DNA from: Mycobacterium dioxanotrophicus | GTDB lineage: Bacteria; Actinomycetota; Actinomycetes; Mycobacteriales; Mycobacteriaceae | NCBI RefSeq assembly: GCF_002157835.1 | Contig: NZ_CP020809.1 | Location: forward strand, 6,200,001 to 6,264,000 | Direction of reading: 5' to 3' | DNA length: 64,000 nt | In this document: piece after piece, positions 45,981 through 53,696 of the stretch | Position numbering within the stretch: position 1 is the first letter of the stretch | How the letters are laid out: the number at the start of each line of letters is the position of its first letter | The notes under the pieces: model-generated | The model's input: only the letters and a program-made list of their open reading frames with translations | The model's database searches: none | What the model was told of the DNA's origin: nothing | Translations under genes and position numbers: made by a program

Positions 45981-46868
45981 ATGGAACTGCGCCAGCTCGA
46001 ACACTTCGTCGCCGTTGCGGGTGAGCTGAGCTTCTCGCGGGCCGCCCACCGCGTCCACGTCGTGCAGTCCGCACTGTCCACGTCAGTCGGCAAGTTGGAG
46101 AAGGAACTCGGCGTCGAACTGTTCGACCGGTCCCGCCAGCAGATCAAGCTGACCCCGGCCGGGGAACTGTTCCGGGAGCATGCCGGACGCGTGCTGCAAA
46201 CCGCTCGCATCGCCAAGGACTCCGTCGGCGACTTCCGGGGCCAACTGACCGGGACGGTGGATCTCGGGGCCCTCATCACGTCCGGCGCGCTGGACGTCCC
46301 GAAGGTGCTCGGACAGTTCCACCGGGACTACCCGTTCGTCCAGATCCGGTTGCGACAGAGCCAGACCGGCTCCAGTGCGTACCTGTCGGCGATCGTCGAC
46401 GGGTCACTGGATCTGGCGCTGGTATCCGCGCCCGACAGGTTTCCCGGACGTATCCAGATGCACCTGTTGCGCCAGGAGCCCATGGTGTTCGTGTGCCGCA
46501 CCGACCACCCGCTCGCCGCCTACAACGAGGTCGCGATTACCGAACTCACCGGCGAGGATCTGATCGGATTCCCGCCGCCGTTCGGGCTCCGGCGCCTCGT
46601 CGACGACGCATTCGCCGCCGCGGGCGTCACCGCACACACGCCGCATGAAGTCGCGCTTGAGTACTCGATCGCGGCCGAGCTGGTGCGGCACGGCATCGGC
46701 ACCATCTTCATGCCGGCCAGTGAGGCGGCCCGCTTTTCCGACCTGCGTGCGGTGCACGTGCTGCCCGCGGTGATGTGGAAGATCTATCTGGCCTCAGCCG
46801 AGCAGTCCAAGCTCGGGCCTGCGACGGCCAAGCTGGCCGAGATGTTGCTCGCCCTCGCCGACGACTGA
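45981..46868 (+). CDS. LysR family regulator
   Basis: 295 residues starting MELRQLEHFVAVAGELSFSRAAHRVHVVQSALSTSVGKLEKELG, a classic LysR HTH, followed by the periplasmic-binding-like effector domain (VDLGALITSGALDVPKVLGQF, SLDLALVSAP). Start at 45981 is preceded by GAAAGAGG. The 74-bp gap with the cupin gene is A/T-rich and holds TGATA/TATTGATAG elements with LysR-like spacing. It probably activates the cupin-oxidoreductase pair. Confidence 0.9.
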   Translation: MELRQLEHFVAVAGELSFSRAAHRVHVVQSALSTSVGKLEKELGVELFDRSRQQIKLTPAGELFREHAGRVLQTARIAKDSVGDFRGQLTGTVDLGALITSGALDVPKVLGQFHRDYPFVQIRLRQSQTGSSAYLSAIVDGSLDLALVSAPDRFPGRIQMHLLRQEPMVFVCRTDHPLAAYNEVAITELTGEDLIGFPPPFGLRRLVDDAFAAAGVTAHTPHEVALEYSIAAELVRHGIGTIFMPASEAARFSDLRAVHVLPAVMWKIYLASAEQSKLGPATAKLAEMLLALADD

Positions 46869-46883
46869 CCCGCCCCGCGCCGG

Positions 46884-47105
46884 CTATGCCAGCGGATCCA
46901 GCCCGGGCCTGCCGTGGCTCGGCTCGTCATTGGGGCTGAGGATGAGGGTCGGCTGCGGACCGCCGAAGCCTTCACGCGGCCCGATCTCCACCGAGCCGTC
47001 AGCGGGGCGATCGAGCACCACGTAGTCCAGCACGTCACACCAGAACCGCATCAACACCTCGGGCTCGCGGCATTCGAGCACGAGCTCACTGATCCGACAT
47101 GCCAT
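46884..47105 (-). pseudogene. truncated VOC/glyoxalase-like protein
   Basis: 73 residues: ISELVLECREPEVLMRFWCDVLDYVV then SVEIGPREGFGGPQPTLIL, the first beta-alpha-beta half of a VOC domain (bleomycin-resistance fold), then a TAG after GRPGLDPLA. Usual members are about 120-130 residues. The second half is missing from the downstream sequence in all frames I checked, so the gene is probably broken by deletion. Confidence 0.6.
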
Positions 47106-47184
47106 CGACGCACCTGCTCTCGACCGGGGATTGCGACCGTATCGAATGCCGCATGGACCGGCGAACGATTTTCCGCGCAGTCGA

Positions 47185-47559
47185 TCACGGGCACCAGGGC
47201 GGGATCGGGCAGAAGTTGAGGGCCGGCGGTGGCGGAGGTGGCGCAGGCGGGTTGTCGCCCTCGAAGATGTTCTGCGCGACGTTGCCCAGCCCCGGCGTGA
47301 CGTACCAGTAGGTGTGGCAGACCGTGTTGTCCCAGACCACCGGGTTCACGCGAAGATTGCCGGTCTGCACCGGAGGATCACCCGGACACCAGTGACACGG
47401 CCCTGCCGGGTTGCTGTCCGGGCAACCAGGCCACGCATGGTTGTCGAGCGGCACCGGCCCCGGCTGGGCCTCGGCGATACCCGAGGTCATGCCGACCACG
47501 CCTGCGACGCTGCCCCAAACCAGCACAGCCGCTGAGAGTCCGACCATCAGTCGCTTCAC
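47185..47559 (-). CDS. small secreted Pro/Cys-rich protein
   Basis: 124 residues. Signal peptide LMVGLSAAVLVWGSVAGVVG...AEAQ, then a mature part with six Cys (WPGCPDSN, PCHWCPGD, NTVCHTYWY, FCPIPPWC) and a PPAPPPPPP run. Several disulphides are likely. Similar short Cys/Pro proteins of unknown role are common in mycobacteria. Last chromosomal gene before the integrated element. Confidence 0.75.
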   Translation of the reverse strand: MKRLMVGLSAAVLVWGSVAGVVGMTSGIAEAQPGPVPLDNHAWPGCPDSNPAGPCHWCPGDPPVQTGNLRVNPVVWDNTVCHTYWYVTPGLGNVAQNIFEGDNPPAPPPPPPALNFCPIPPWCP

Positions 47560-47703
47560 TACGCACCTCCCGGTAGGGAGCAGGGGCCGTACCCGGTTCC
47601 CATGCTTGCTGTCGGCCGTCTTCGACCGTGCTGCAAGTGGACGCCGTCAGGGCTACTACCGATCCCAACATCATGCGGGATCGAACGTCCCCAGAAACAG
47701 AAA

Positions 47704-47725
47704 AACCACCTGTTGCCAGGTGGTT
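47704..47725 (-). terminator. intrinsic terminator, probably the original one of the tRNA-Phe operon
   Basis: AACCACCTG and CAGGTGGTT form a 9-bp stem with a TTGC loop; read on the minus strand it is followed by TTTTTCTGTTTC. It lies six bases beyond the left att core. If the element were excised, this hairpin would stand just after the 3' end of the minus-strand tRNA-Phe gene. Confidence 0.75.
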
Positions 47726-47730
47726 CTCTC

Positions 47731-47771
47731 AGTGGCCAGGGCCGGGATCGAACCGGCGACCTTCCGCTTTT
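47731..47771. repeat. left att core (41-bp direct repeat, tRNA-Phe 3' half)
   Basis: Identical to 58315-58355. It reproduces the T-arm, variable loop and 3' anticodon stem of tRNA-Phe but lacks the 5' half, so it is not a functional tRNA. It marks the left end of the element. Identity ends at 47730 and 47772. Confidence 0.92.
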
Positions 47772-48020
47772 AGGTCGAGGATTCTCGACACGCCGCAACG
47801 GTTGCCAATTGCCTTGCAATACAGCACCGTTCGGCATCCCATACTTTCCGACGGTTACCGTTGTTTCTCGGCGTGTCTCGGGTATATGCGACGAATAAGC
47901 GTCGGATTTTGGGTGGTGGGTGGTCCCGGCGCAGGTCGCGACTCTCGGCGATTGGAGAACCCGGTCATGGTCGCGCCTTGCCCGTAGAAAGGACCAGGTT
48001 TGACGCCGGGACCACCTGGT
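47772..48020. other. left-end non-coding region of the element (att arm)
   Basis: 249 bases without a credible gene. It contains a 27-base near-repeat of the integrase 3' end (47881-47907) and a GACCAGGT/ACCTGGTC inverted repeat at about 47990-48022. That repeat, read on the minus strand and followed by CCTTTCT, may end the head-gene transcript. Confidence 0.5.
47881..47907. repeat. 27-bp imperfect repeat, left copy (candidate integrase arm site)
   Basis: Starts GGTATATGCGACGAATAAG; 23 of 27 bases equal the stretch at 58254-58280, in the same orientation. The copies flank the att core in the circular form. They may be integrase arm-binding sites. The left copy also reads ...GICDE-stop, like the integrase end ...GISDE-stop, so it may instead be a vestige of an integrase gene. 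Confidence 0.6.
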
Positions 48021-48320
48021 CTACTGCGCCCGCACCCGGTACCGGTTGAGGACGATCTGCTCGGCGAGGGTCCAGCCGAACGACGACGCCAGGGAGTACT
48101 GGTACTCGACGTCATCGACCTTCTTGGACTGCAGGCCGGTGCCGTTGGCGGCCAGACGTGCTGATGCGGTTGCGATGACCGCGGCGATCTCGTCGTTCGG
48201 TTCGTTGCCGGTGAAGCCTCTGCCGCGGGTGTAGGCCTTGGCCATCGTGGTGACAATCGGGACGACCGTGGTCACCTCCCCGGATTGCAGAGAGGTGACC
48301 GTGGTCGGATTAACCGGCAC
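48021..48320 (-). CDS. putative head-tail connector protein
   Basis: 99 residues from a GTG at 48320, five bases after the capsid stop. VNPTTVTSLQSGEVTTVVPIVTTMAKAYTRG then a helical DEIAAVIATASARLAANG and YSLASSFGWTLAEQIVLNRYRVRAQ. Short helical proteins right after the capsid gene in siphoviruses are often gp6-like head-completion/connector proteins. The call rests on position, size and helical pattern. Confidence 0.55.
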   Translation of the reverse strand: MPVNPTTVTSLQSGEVTTVVPIVTTMAKAYTRGRGFTGNEPNDEIAAVIATASARLAANGTGLQSKKVDDVEYQYSLASSFGWTLAEQIVLNRYRVRAQ

Positions 48321-48324
48321 TGTT

Positions 48325-49179
48325 CTACGCCTCGGTGAGCAGAGTGACGGCCTTGGCCTGCAGCAGCGCGGTATCCCAGCGGGACACGACCCGGATGCCG
48401 ATGGAGTCGTAGTCACCCCAGGTCTGGTCGAGGATCTTCACCTCGGCGTTGACGTCGCGGGCTACGACCACCTTGGACATATCCACCAGGGCCACACGGT
48501 TCTTAGTGGATACGGCCGGGATGTTGTCGGTGATGATGACAGGCAGGCCCAACAGGCGCAGATCGGTGCCGTTCTGGATGGTGCTGGGATCCATCACATA
48601 CCGGGCGTCACCGGTGCCGACCTTGACCTTGCGGACCTTTGCGAACGACGCCGCGGTCATCACCCAGTGCGTGGGGTTGACCTTGTTGCCCTGGGCGACG
48701 GCCAGGCCATCGATCAGGGAATCGGGGTTGGTGAGGTCGAGGGTGCCGGTGGCGATCCCGGTCTGACGGAGAATGCCCTTGATGGTGTTGGAGGTGCCGG
48801 CGCCGTCCCATAGGGCCGCGTCGAGCGCGTTGGCGACGTCGGTCACGAGGCGGGTCCGCAGTACCGCTTCGAGGCCCACTACCGAGGTGCGGATCAGCTC
48901 GTTGGAGAGCTTCACCAGAACCTTGAGGCCCTTCATGGTCGAAGGCAGCAGGGTGACTTCGTCGAACGCGACGTCGCCGTCGGTGATCTGGGCGCCCTCG
49001 GCGACGAACCCGGCGGTGACGCCGTTGACGATGCGCGGCACCCGGACCGGGCTGGAGCTGTCGAGGACGACGGGCCCGGCGGCGAGGAACGTGGAGGCCT
49101 GTTCGAGGGGCTGGACGAGCAGGTTGGATACCTGCGACTGGATGAGAGTTGAATTGCCAGAGGTGACTTCGATTGCCAC
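48325..49179 (-). CDS. HK97-fold major capsid protein
   Basis: 284 residues. Features of HK97-like capsids: VRVPRIVNGVTAGFVAEGAQITDGDVAFDEVTL (E-loop/strand region), KLSNELIRTS, the A-domain WVMTAASFAKVRKVK, LLGLPVIITDNIPA and the C-terminal ALLQAKAVTLLTEA. No N-terminal delta domain or adjacent protease; a separate scaffold protein is encoded just upstream. It should form the shell of a small head. Confidence 0.88.
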   Translation of the reverse strand: MAIEVTSGNSTLIQSQVSNLLVQPLEQASTFLAAGPVVLDSSSPVRVPRIVNGVTAGFVAEGAQITDGDVAFDEVTLLPSTMKGLKVLVKLSNELIRTSVVGLEAVLRTRLVTDVANALDAALWDGAGTSNTIKGILRQTGIATGTLDLTNPDSLIDGLAVAQGNKVNPTHWVMTAASFAKVRKVKVGTGDARYVMDPSTIQNGTDLRLLGLPVIITDNIPAVSTKNRVALVDMSKVVVARDVNAEVKILDQTWGDYDSIGIRVVSRWDTALLQAKAVTLLTEA

Positions 49180-49278
49180 GGTTGACTCCTAGAGACGTGT
49201 CGGATGGTTGGTTCGACACGTCGCCAGGACGTCAATCGGGCTCGGGCGCCAGGCCCTGCAGAGTTGAGTGTACCGCGC

Positions 49279-49737
49279 TCAGGTTAGACCCTTGAGCGTG
49301 TCCAGCAGGGAGAACCCCGACGATGCTGGACCGCGGTTGCCCTGCCCGATGTCCCCGGCAGGCCGGCGGGTCGCCAGATGCGGCTTGGCTTCAAGCAACT
49401 CGTCGATAGCGCGTGACATCTTGTCACTCTCAGCAAGATGCTCTTCGTTGAACGGCAGGTCGGTCGGGTCGGCCAAACGTCCTGTCGCCCGGACCAGTTC
49501 GGTGTGCAACCGTTTTGCGAGGGAGTCCGCCTCACCCGCACGCTGACGGTACTTGCCGTTCTCGGTCCGCAGTTTCTCGACATACTCGCGGGGGAACGAA
49601 TCAGGTTCGGACTCGGGTTCTTCCGGAACCTCGGTGGCCAAACCCTCCACCTCTGGTGCGGCATTTGCCGCAGGTGCCTCGGGAGTGGCTGACGGGGTGT
49701 CATCGGGTTCGGTTGTGTCGGTGCTGTTCTCGGTCAT
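49279..49737 (-). CDS. phage scaffolding protein
   Basis: 152 residues from the ATG at 49737, which overlaps the stop of the preceding small gene. Acidic, disordered N-terminus (TTEPDDTPSATPEAP), a central coiled coil (YVEKLRTENGKYRQRAGEADSLAKRLHTELVRATG), and a basic/Gly tail. This is the usual build of phage scaffolds, and its place between portal and capsid fits. Confidence 0.75.
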   Translation of the reverse strand: MTENSTDTTEPDDTPSATPEAPAANAAPEVEGLATEVPEEPESEPDSFPREYVEKLRTENGKYRQRAGEADSLAKRLHTELVRATGRLADPTDLPFNEEHLAESDKMSRAIDELLEAKPHLATRRPAGDIGQGNRGPASSGFSLLDTLKGLT

Positions 49738-49907
49738 TGCTGTGTCTCCTGTCTGATTGTCGTGACCGCATCGGCCAGTTGTGTTGCCAGCTCTACCGCT
49801 TCGTCGGTGTCCATGCCGAACGTCAGGCCACCGAGGTGTAGCCGTATCGGCCGCACCGCGTCCGGTCTTGTGCCCACACGGGCGGCGAGGTTCGCAGCGA
49901 TCCGCAT
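49734..49907 (-). CDS. small element protein between portal and scaffold
   Basis: 57 residues, MRIAANLAARVGTRPDAVRP...TDEAVELATQLADAVTTI. The start overlaps the portal stop (TGATG) and the stop overlaps the scaffold start (ATGA), so it is translationally coupled to both. No family recognised; head assembly is suggested only by position. Confidence 0.6.
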   Translation of the reverse strand: MRIAANLAARVGTRPDAVRPIRLHLGGLTFGMDTDEAVELATQLADAVTTIRQETQQ

Positions 49908-51238
49908 CACGCCACCACCGGTGTCCTGGTGGCGCTGATCTTGGCGATTTCGTCGTCGGAGTAGCCGAGTTTGCCCAGCGCATACGAGGCGGGGAGAAGG
50001 CCGGCCTGGAAGAGCTTCACCACGGCGTCGGCTTCCTGCGCCACACTGCGGGTCGCGGCGTCGCACCACTGCACCCGAATGTCGTCGATCATGTTGGGGT
50101 CGCTGCCATCCCGGACCGCGATCATCAGGCGGGCGACCTGTTCCCAGGCGCGTCCGAACGTCTGCTGTCGTGCCTCGGCCCTGGCCGTCAACGATGCCTC
50201 CGCAGCCCGCAGAGCGTCCGCCGATGTGACCTGATTGGACAGCACCCCAACGTAATGCGCCGGCAAAGTGCTGACTGCCATGATCTGGCCCAGGATGACC
50301 CGCACCGAAGCCTCGTAACCACCGAGATCCGCAGCGGCGAGTTGCCCGAACTTGGCCGCCTCGTTCTCCGAGATCATCGCCCGGTGACCCTCGGGGATCG
50401 GGTTCACCTCGGCCATCACCGGCTGGTTGTCGCCGTCGAGGACGGGATCACCATTCTCATCGAGCACCGGTTCCTCGGTGAGTTCGATGCCGGTGGCCCA
50501 GCGCCGCGGCCGTCCCACATACTCCGACGTGACCATCATGTCGGCCAGGGACTTGTTCAACGCGTCGACCAGAGGCTTGAGATCGTCGATCTCCGAAGAT
50601 CCCCACTCGCCTAGCATCGAGGTGCCGTAGCTGTTGCCGATGATGCGGTCGGTGTTGCGCAGGTTCACCACCGGCACAACGCCGAGCGGGTTCGGGATCT
50701 CCTCGACGGTCTTGAACCCGTTGGCAACCGCGCCCTGCTGGTCGGCCTGCAACCGGATGATCCTGTCGCGCAGGTACATCACGGCGTGGGTCTGCTTGAG
50801 GTTGGTGTCCTCCCACCGCTTGATCGCAGCGTACGTTTGGCGGCTGCCCGGATCATTGAGTACGGCAACCTGTTTCGCGCTCTCCACCGTTACCTGCGGT
50901 CGGCCCAGTTGGTCGGCCCACACGATCACATAGCTATCGCCGAGCATCAGCGCTTCCCTGTGCGCGACACCAGAGGTTTGATCGAGGTCGTTGCGGATCC
51001 AGTCGGCCCACAGCACGGTGTCCCCGGCGAACCCGGTGATGCGCAGGCGCTCGGCCAGCGCGGTGACGGCCAGCCTCGGGATATTGCTGGCCATGATGCC
51101 GAACCTGTTACCCAGCGCCACCTTTGCCTCGGGGCTCAGGTACGCCAGCGGTTGCTTGGCCTGGTAATACCGGTCCAGGTCGGCGTACCGGGCGGCCGGC
51201 GCGTCCAATCGTTGAAGCAGATCTCCTAGCAGTGTCAT
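49907..51238 (-). CDS. phage portal protein (SPP1 gp6-like)
   Basis: 443 residues. LDRYYQAKQPLAYLSP, FGIMASNIPRLAVTALAERLRI and WIRNDLDQTSGVAHREALMLGDSYVIVW are the N-terminal wing signature of gp6-like portals; the crown/stem region includes LKPLVDALNKSLADMMVTSEYVG and QIMAVSTLPAHYVG. Forms the DNA channel at one head vertex and docks the terminase. ATG overlaps the terminase stop. Confidence 0.88.
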   Translation of the reverse strand: MTLLGDLLQRLDAPAARYADLDRYYQAKQPLAYLSPEAKVALGNRFGIMASNIPRLAVTALAERLRITGFAGDTVLWADWIRNDLDQTSGVAHREALMLGDSYVIVWADQLGRPQVTVESAKQVAVLNDPGSRQTYAAIKRWEDTNLKQTHAVMYLRDRIIRLQADQQGAVANGFKTVEEIPNPLGVVPVVNLRNTDRIIGNSYGTSMLGEWGSSEIDDLKPLVDALNKSLADMMVTSEYVGRPRRWATGIELTEEPVLDENGDPVLDGDNQPVMAEVNPIPEGHRAMISENEAAKFGQLAAADLGGYEASVRVILGQIMAVSTLPAHYVGVLSNQVTSADALRAAEASLTARAEARQQTFGRAWEQVARLMIAVRDGSDPNMIDDIRVQWCDAATRSVAQEADAVVKLFQAGLLPASYALGKLGYSDDEIAKISATRTPVVA

Positions 51239-52689
51239 GATGCAAAACTCCTTACTCTCTTACGATTTCGTTGCTGATGGAACGCGGCCCGGTCATAGGC
51301 CACGATGGCGGCCACGGCCGCGTCGATCTTGCGGGGCGAACCCCGCTTGTCCTTACTGACGAGATCACCTTGTGGGGTCGACTTGGCCACGCAGTGAGCG
51401 ATGTGCGCGGCCATCCGCGGATCCCCGTCGTGCGTGACCTGATTGGTGACGACGGCCTGGTACAGCCGGTCGGTGGCCGGCGCCATCCGGGCGGCGTGCG
51501 CGGTGTTCCACTCCAGCACCCGCTTCTCGCCGTGCCGTTTGGCCCAGTCCTCGATCTCGCTGCGCCACCCCCACGGATCGCACGCCAGCTCCACGACGTC
51601 GTACTTGGTGAACGCCACATCGACCGCGCGGGTCACGTCCTCCCGGGGTACACGCCAGCGTGGATCGCCGGGGTTCTCCCACAGACCCTCTACCCAGAGG
51701 TGCCCGTCGAGGGTGCAGCCGACCAGCGCCGTGGAGTCACCCGACGCGGACCCGTCGAACGCCAGGACGACACGCTCCCGGGGCTGTACCTTGCGCTCGG
51801 TCCGGCAGGTATCCCAGGCACCCCACGGCAACCACGCCTCGACACCGGTCACCCACTGGCCCAGACGAAGCTGCCGGAACACCGGCTCGCGCAACGTCCG
51901 TCGGGCAGCCTCGAGGCCATCCTCGGCGAGGAACGGTTCCTCGCACGCCAATGCCGGATTGGCCTGCCGCCAACCATCGCGGTCATCGGTAGGGCATCCC
52001 TCCGGGGCAGAGAACTCGCGGAGGTAGAACGCCGGATCGTCCCCGGCGCGGCCGTGCTCCACCAGGCGCCACATCACACAATCCGGCGACGACGACGGCG
52101 TGGAGATTGCCAGCGTCAGTGACTCCGGGCGCTTACCCGACACGCTGGTGACGGCCTCCCACACCGCTCCACTGACCACGTGCAGCTCGTCCACGATCAG
52201 TAGCGACGGATCGTGACCATGCAGCGCACCCGGCTCGGCAGGCAACGGCAACAGGATCGAATCGTTGTGCGGCACCACGATCCGGTCCGCGAAGATCTGC
52301 GCCCGCTTCTCCAACTCCGGATTCAACTCGATCATCCGGCGCGCCATCCGCAGCGTGATGTTGGCCTGCCGCTGATCACTGGCCACCACGAGCACCTCGG
52401 CGCTCGCGTCCCCCGCGAACAACTCAGTGACAGCGAGCATGGCGGCCAGGCCGGTCTTGCCGTTCGCACGAGCCACCGACACCAACCCCGTACGGATACC
52501 GGGCCCGTACGCGCCCCGGATGATCTCGGCCTGGAAGTCCCGCAGCCGCACCGGCTTACCCGCCCCCACACCCTTCGGGACCACCAGATACTCCGCGATG
52601 AACGCCAACCGGCGCTCGGCACGATCGGAGGGCAGCCCGGACAGATCCAGCGGCGCGGCCTTGATCGCACCCTTCGGCCCGGCCTTCAT
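51235..52689 (-). CDS. terminase large subunit
   Basis: 484 residues. ATPase: variant Walker A VARANGKTGL (Lys78) and Walker B LLIVDELH (Asp167, Glu168). Nuclease (RNase H fold): LAFDGSASGDSTALVG with Asp312, and the C-terminal KIDAAVAAIVAYDRA acidic motif. It cuts and pumps DNA into the head. Good ribosome-binding site GGGAG before the ATG. No small terminase gene was found; the HNH protein upstream may assist, as in HK97-type phages. Confidence 0.92.
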   Translation of the reverse strand: MKAGPKGAIKAAPLDLSGLPSDRAERRLAFIAEYLVVPKGVGAGKPVRLRDFQAEIIRGAYGPGIRTGLVSVARANGKTGLAAMLAVTELFAGDASAEVLVVASDQRQANITLRMARRMIELNPELEKRAQIFADRIVVPHNDSILLPLPAEPGALHGHDPSLLIVDELHVVSGAVWEAVTSVSGKRPESLTLAISTPSSSPDCVMWRLVEHGRAGDDPAFYLREFSAPEGCPTDDRDGWRQANPALACEEPFLAEDGLEAARRTLREPVFRQLRLGQWVTGVEAWLPWGAWDTCRTERKVQPRERVVLAFDGSASGDSTALVGCTLDGHLWVEGLWENPGDPRWRVPREDVTRAVDVAFTKYDVVELACDPWGWRSEIEDWAKRHGEKRVLEWNTAHAARMAPATDRLYQAVVTNQVTHDGDPRMAAHIAHCVAKSTPQGDLVSKDKRGSPRKIDAAVAAIVAYDRAAFHQQRNRKRVRSFAS

Positions 52690-52703
52690 GGCAGACTCCC
52701 AGC

Positions 52704-52922
52704 GTGGCTATTGAAGTGAGACTGACCGGTGCCGAATCCTCCGAATCGTTGACCCACGAGGGAGACTGGTTCGACATCCTGCCTAGCGGTGTGCTCGTGC
52801 TCCACTACGGCGACGGGATCAAGTCGTCCGACTACTTCGCACCACACGCGTGGGAATACGTCTCCTCCCCAATGGCGCCAGGTGAGCGCGGTGACTACGA
52901 CGTCAGGGATTCGATTCTCTAG
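52704..52922 (+). CDS. small plus-strand protein in the head module
   Basis: 72 residues from a GTG at 52704, reading EVRLTGAESSESLTHEGDWFDILPSGVLVLHYGDGI and ending VRDSIL. It lies in the gap between the minus-strand HNH and terminase genes, and its stop overlaps the HNH stop. The amino-acid make-up looks like a real folded protein, but the ribosome-binding site is weak and no family is known. Confidence 0.45.
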   Translation: MAIEVRLTGAESSESLTHEGDWFDILPSGVLVLHYGDGIKSSDYFAPHAWEYVSSPMAPGERGDYDVRDSIL

Positions 52923-53317
52923 CACCGCATACCCCCCGGGGGTGTGTGACTAAAACTTTGCCTTGGGGAGGGGTCAGTAGCGATGCCCCTTGGGGGTATC
53001 CCCCTGGTGGCTGACGGGCCGCGTGCGGCGCCGCGGGCGCGGTTGCAGGGTCCGCAGACCACGTCCACATCGCGGAGCCTGACGGGCTTGCCGGCGGCCT
53101 TGCGTGCCCATGCCTCGGGGCTGTGGTCGGCGGTCAAGTCCTCGGTGCTGCCGCAGTCGGAGCAGAAGGGTTGGAGTCGTCTGGCGCGCTTGGACAGTCG
53201 GGTCCATGCGGCGTCGTAGCCGCGATCGGTCGCCGATGGCTTGGTGTCCACCGTGTGCTCGGGGCAGCGTGGCCCGTCGCTGGGCTCGCCGCAGTCGATG
53301 CAGGCGGTCATGGTCAT
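52919..53317 (-). CDS. HNH endonuclease
   Basis: 132 residues from MTMTACIDCGEPSDGPRC. Two zinc-knuckle pairs (CIDC, FCSDC and VCGPC) and the HNH core LTADHSPEAW...DVDVVCGPCNRARGAARG. In many siphoviruses an HNH protein encoded next to the terminase is needed for cleavage at packaging. Its ATG overlaps the stop of the upstream gene. Confidence 0.85.
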   Translation of the reverse strand: MTMTACIDCGEPSDGPRCPEHTVDTKPSATDRGYDAAWTRLSKRARRLQPFCSDCGSTEDLTADHSPEAWARKAAGKPVRLRDVDVVCGPCNRARGAARGPSATRGIPPRGIATDPSPRQSFSHTPPGGMRC

Positions 53318-53640
53318 TGGTTGCCGTTCTCTTGGCGGAAGAACTGGACGTATCCGCGGAGTTCGTCGTCGCTGATCTGCTCGTCGGTGTGCGCCCAGTA
53401 GGCGAGCCACTCCCGGGTGACGTGAAGGATGACGTGGCCGTTGCCGGTGCTGACGTAGGCGTTGACGCTGTCGCCGTGTCGGTGCATGCCGATCTTCTCG
53501 TTGGTGGCTTCGAGCCAGTCGACGGCTTGCTGATCGGTCCATCCGGTTTGTTCGGTGACGACCCATCGTGTGAGTTCGTCGAGTAGTGCGCGCTCGCGGT
53601 CGGTGAGTGGCCGGCGGATGGCCGCGGGTTGGTCGGGCAT
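53314..53640 (-). CDS. hypothetical element protein
   Basis: 108 residues from the ATG at 53640, chosen for its AAGGAG six bases upstream. An in-frame ATG at 53700, overlapping the ATPase stop, would add 20 residues (MTRRRVIFPDPD...). Content: LTDRERALLDELTRWVVTEQTGWTDQQAVDWLEATNEKIG and HVILHVTREWLAYWAHTDEQISDDELRGYVQFF. Soluble, helical, acidic; no family recognised. Confidence 0.7.
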   Translation of the reverse strand: MPDQPAAIRRPLTDRERALLDELTRWVVTEQTGWTDQQAVDWLEATNEKIGMHRHGDSVNAYVSTGNGHVILHVTREWLAYWAHTDEQISDDELRGYVQFFRQENGNQ

Positions 53641-53696
53641 GTGGTGCTCCTTGCGGGTCCATATGTCGGGGTCGGGGAAGATCACTCGGCGGCGGG

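Noticed and set aside
47731..47771. A second tRNA-Phe gene
   Set aside because: Only the 3' half of the tRNA sequence is present; it is the att core left by integration.
48021..53317. A complete siphophage prophage
   Set aside because: No tail tube, tape measure, minor tail, lysin or holin gene is present between the att sites, and there is no room for them.
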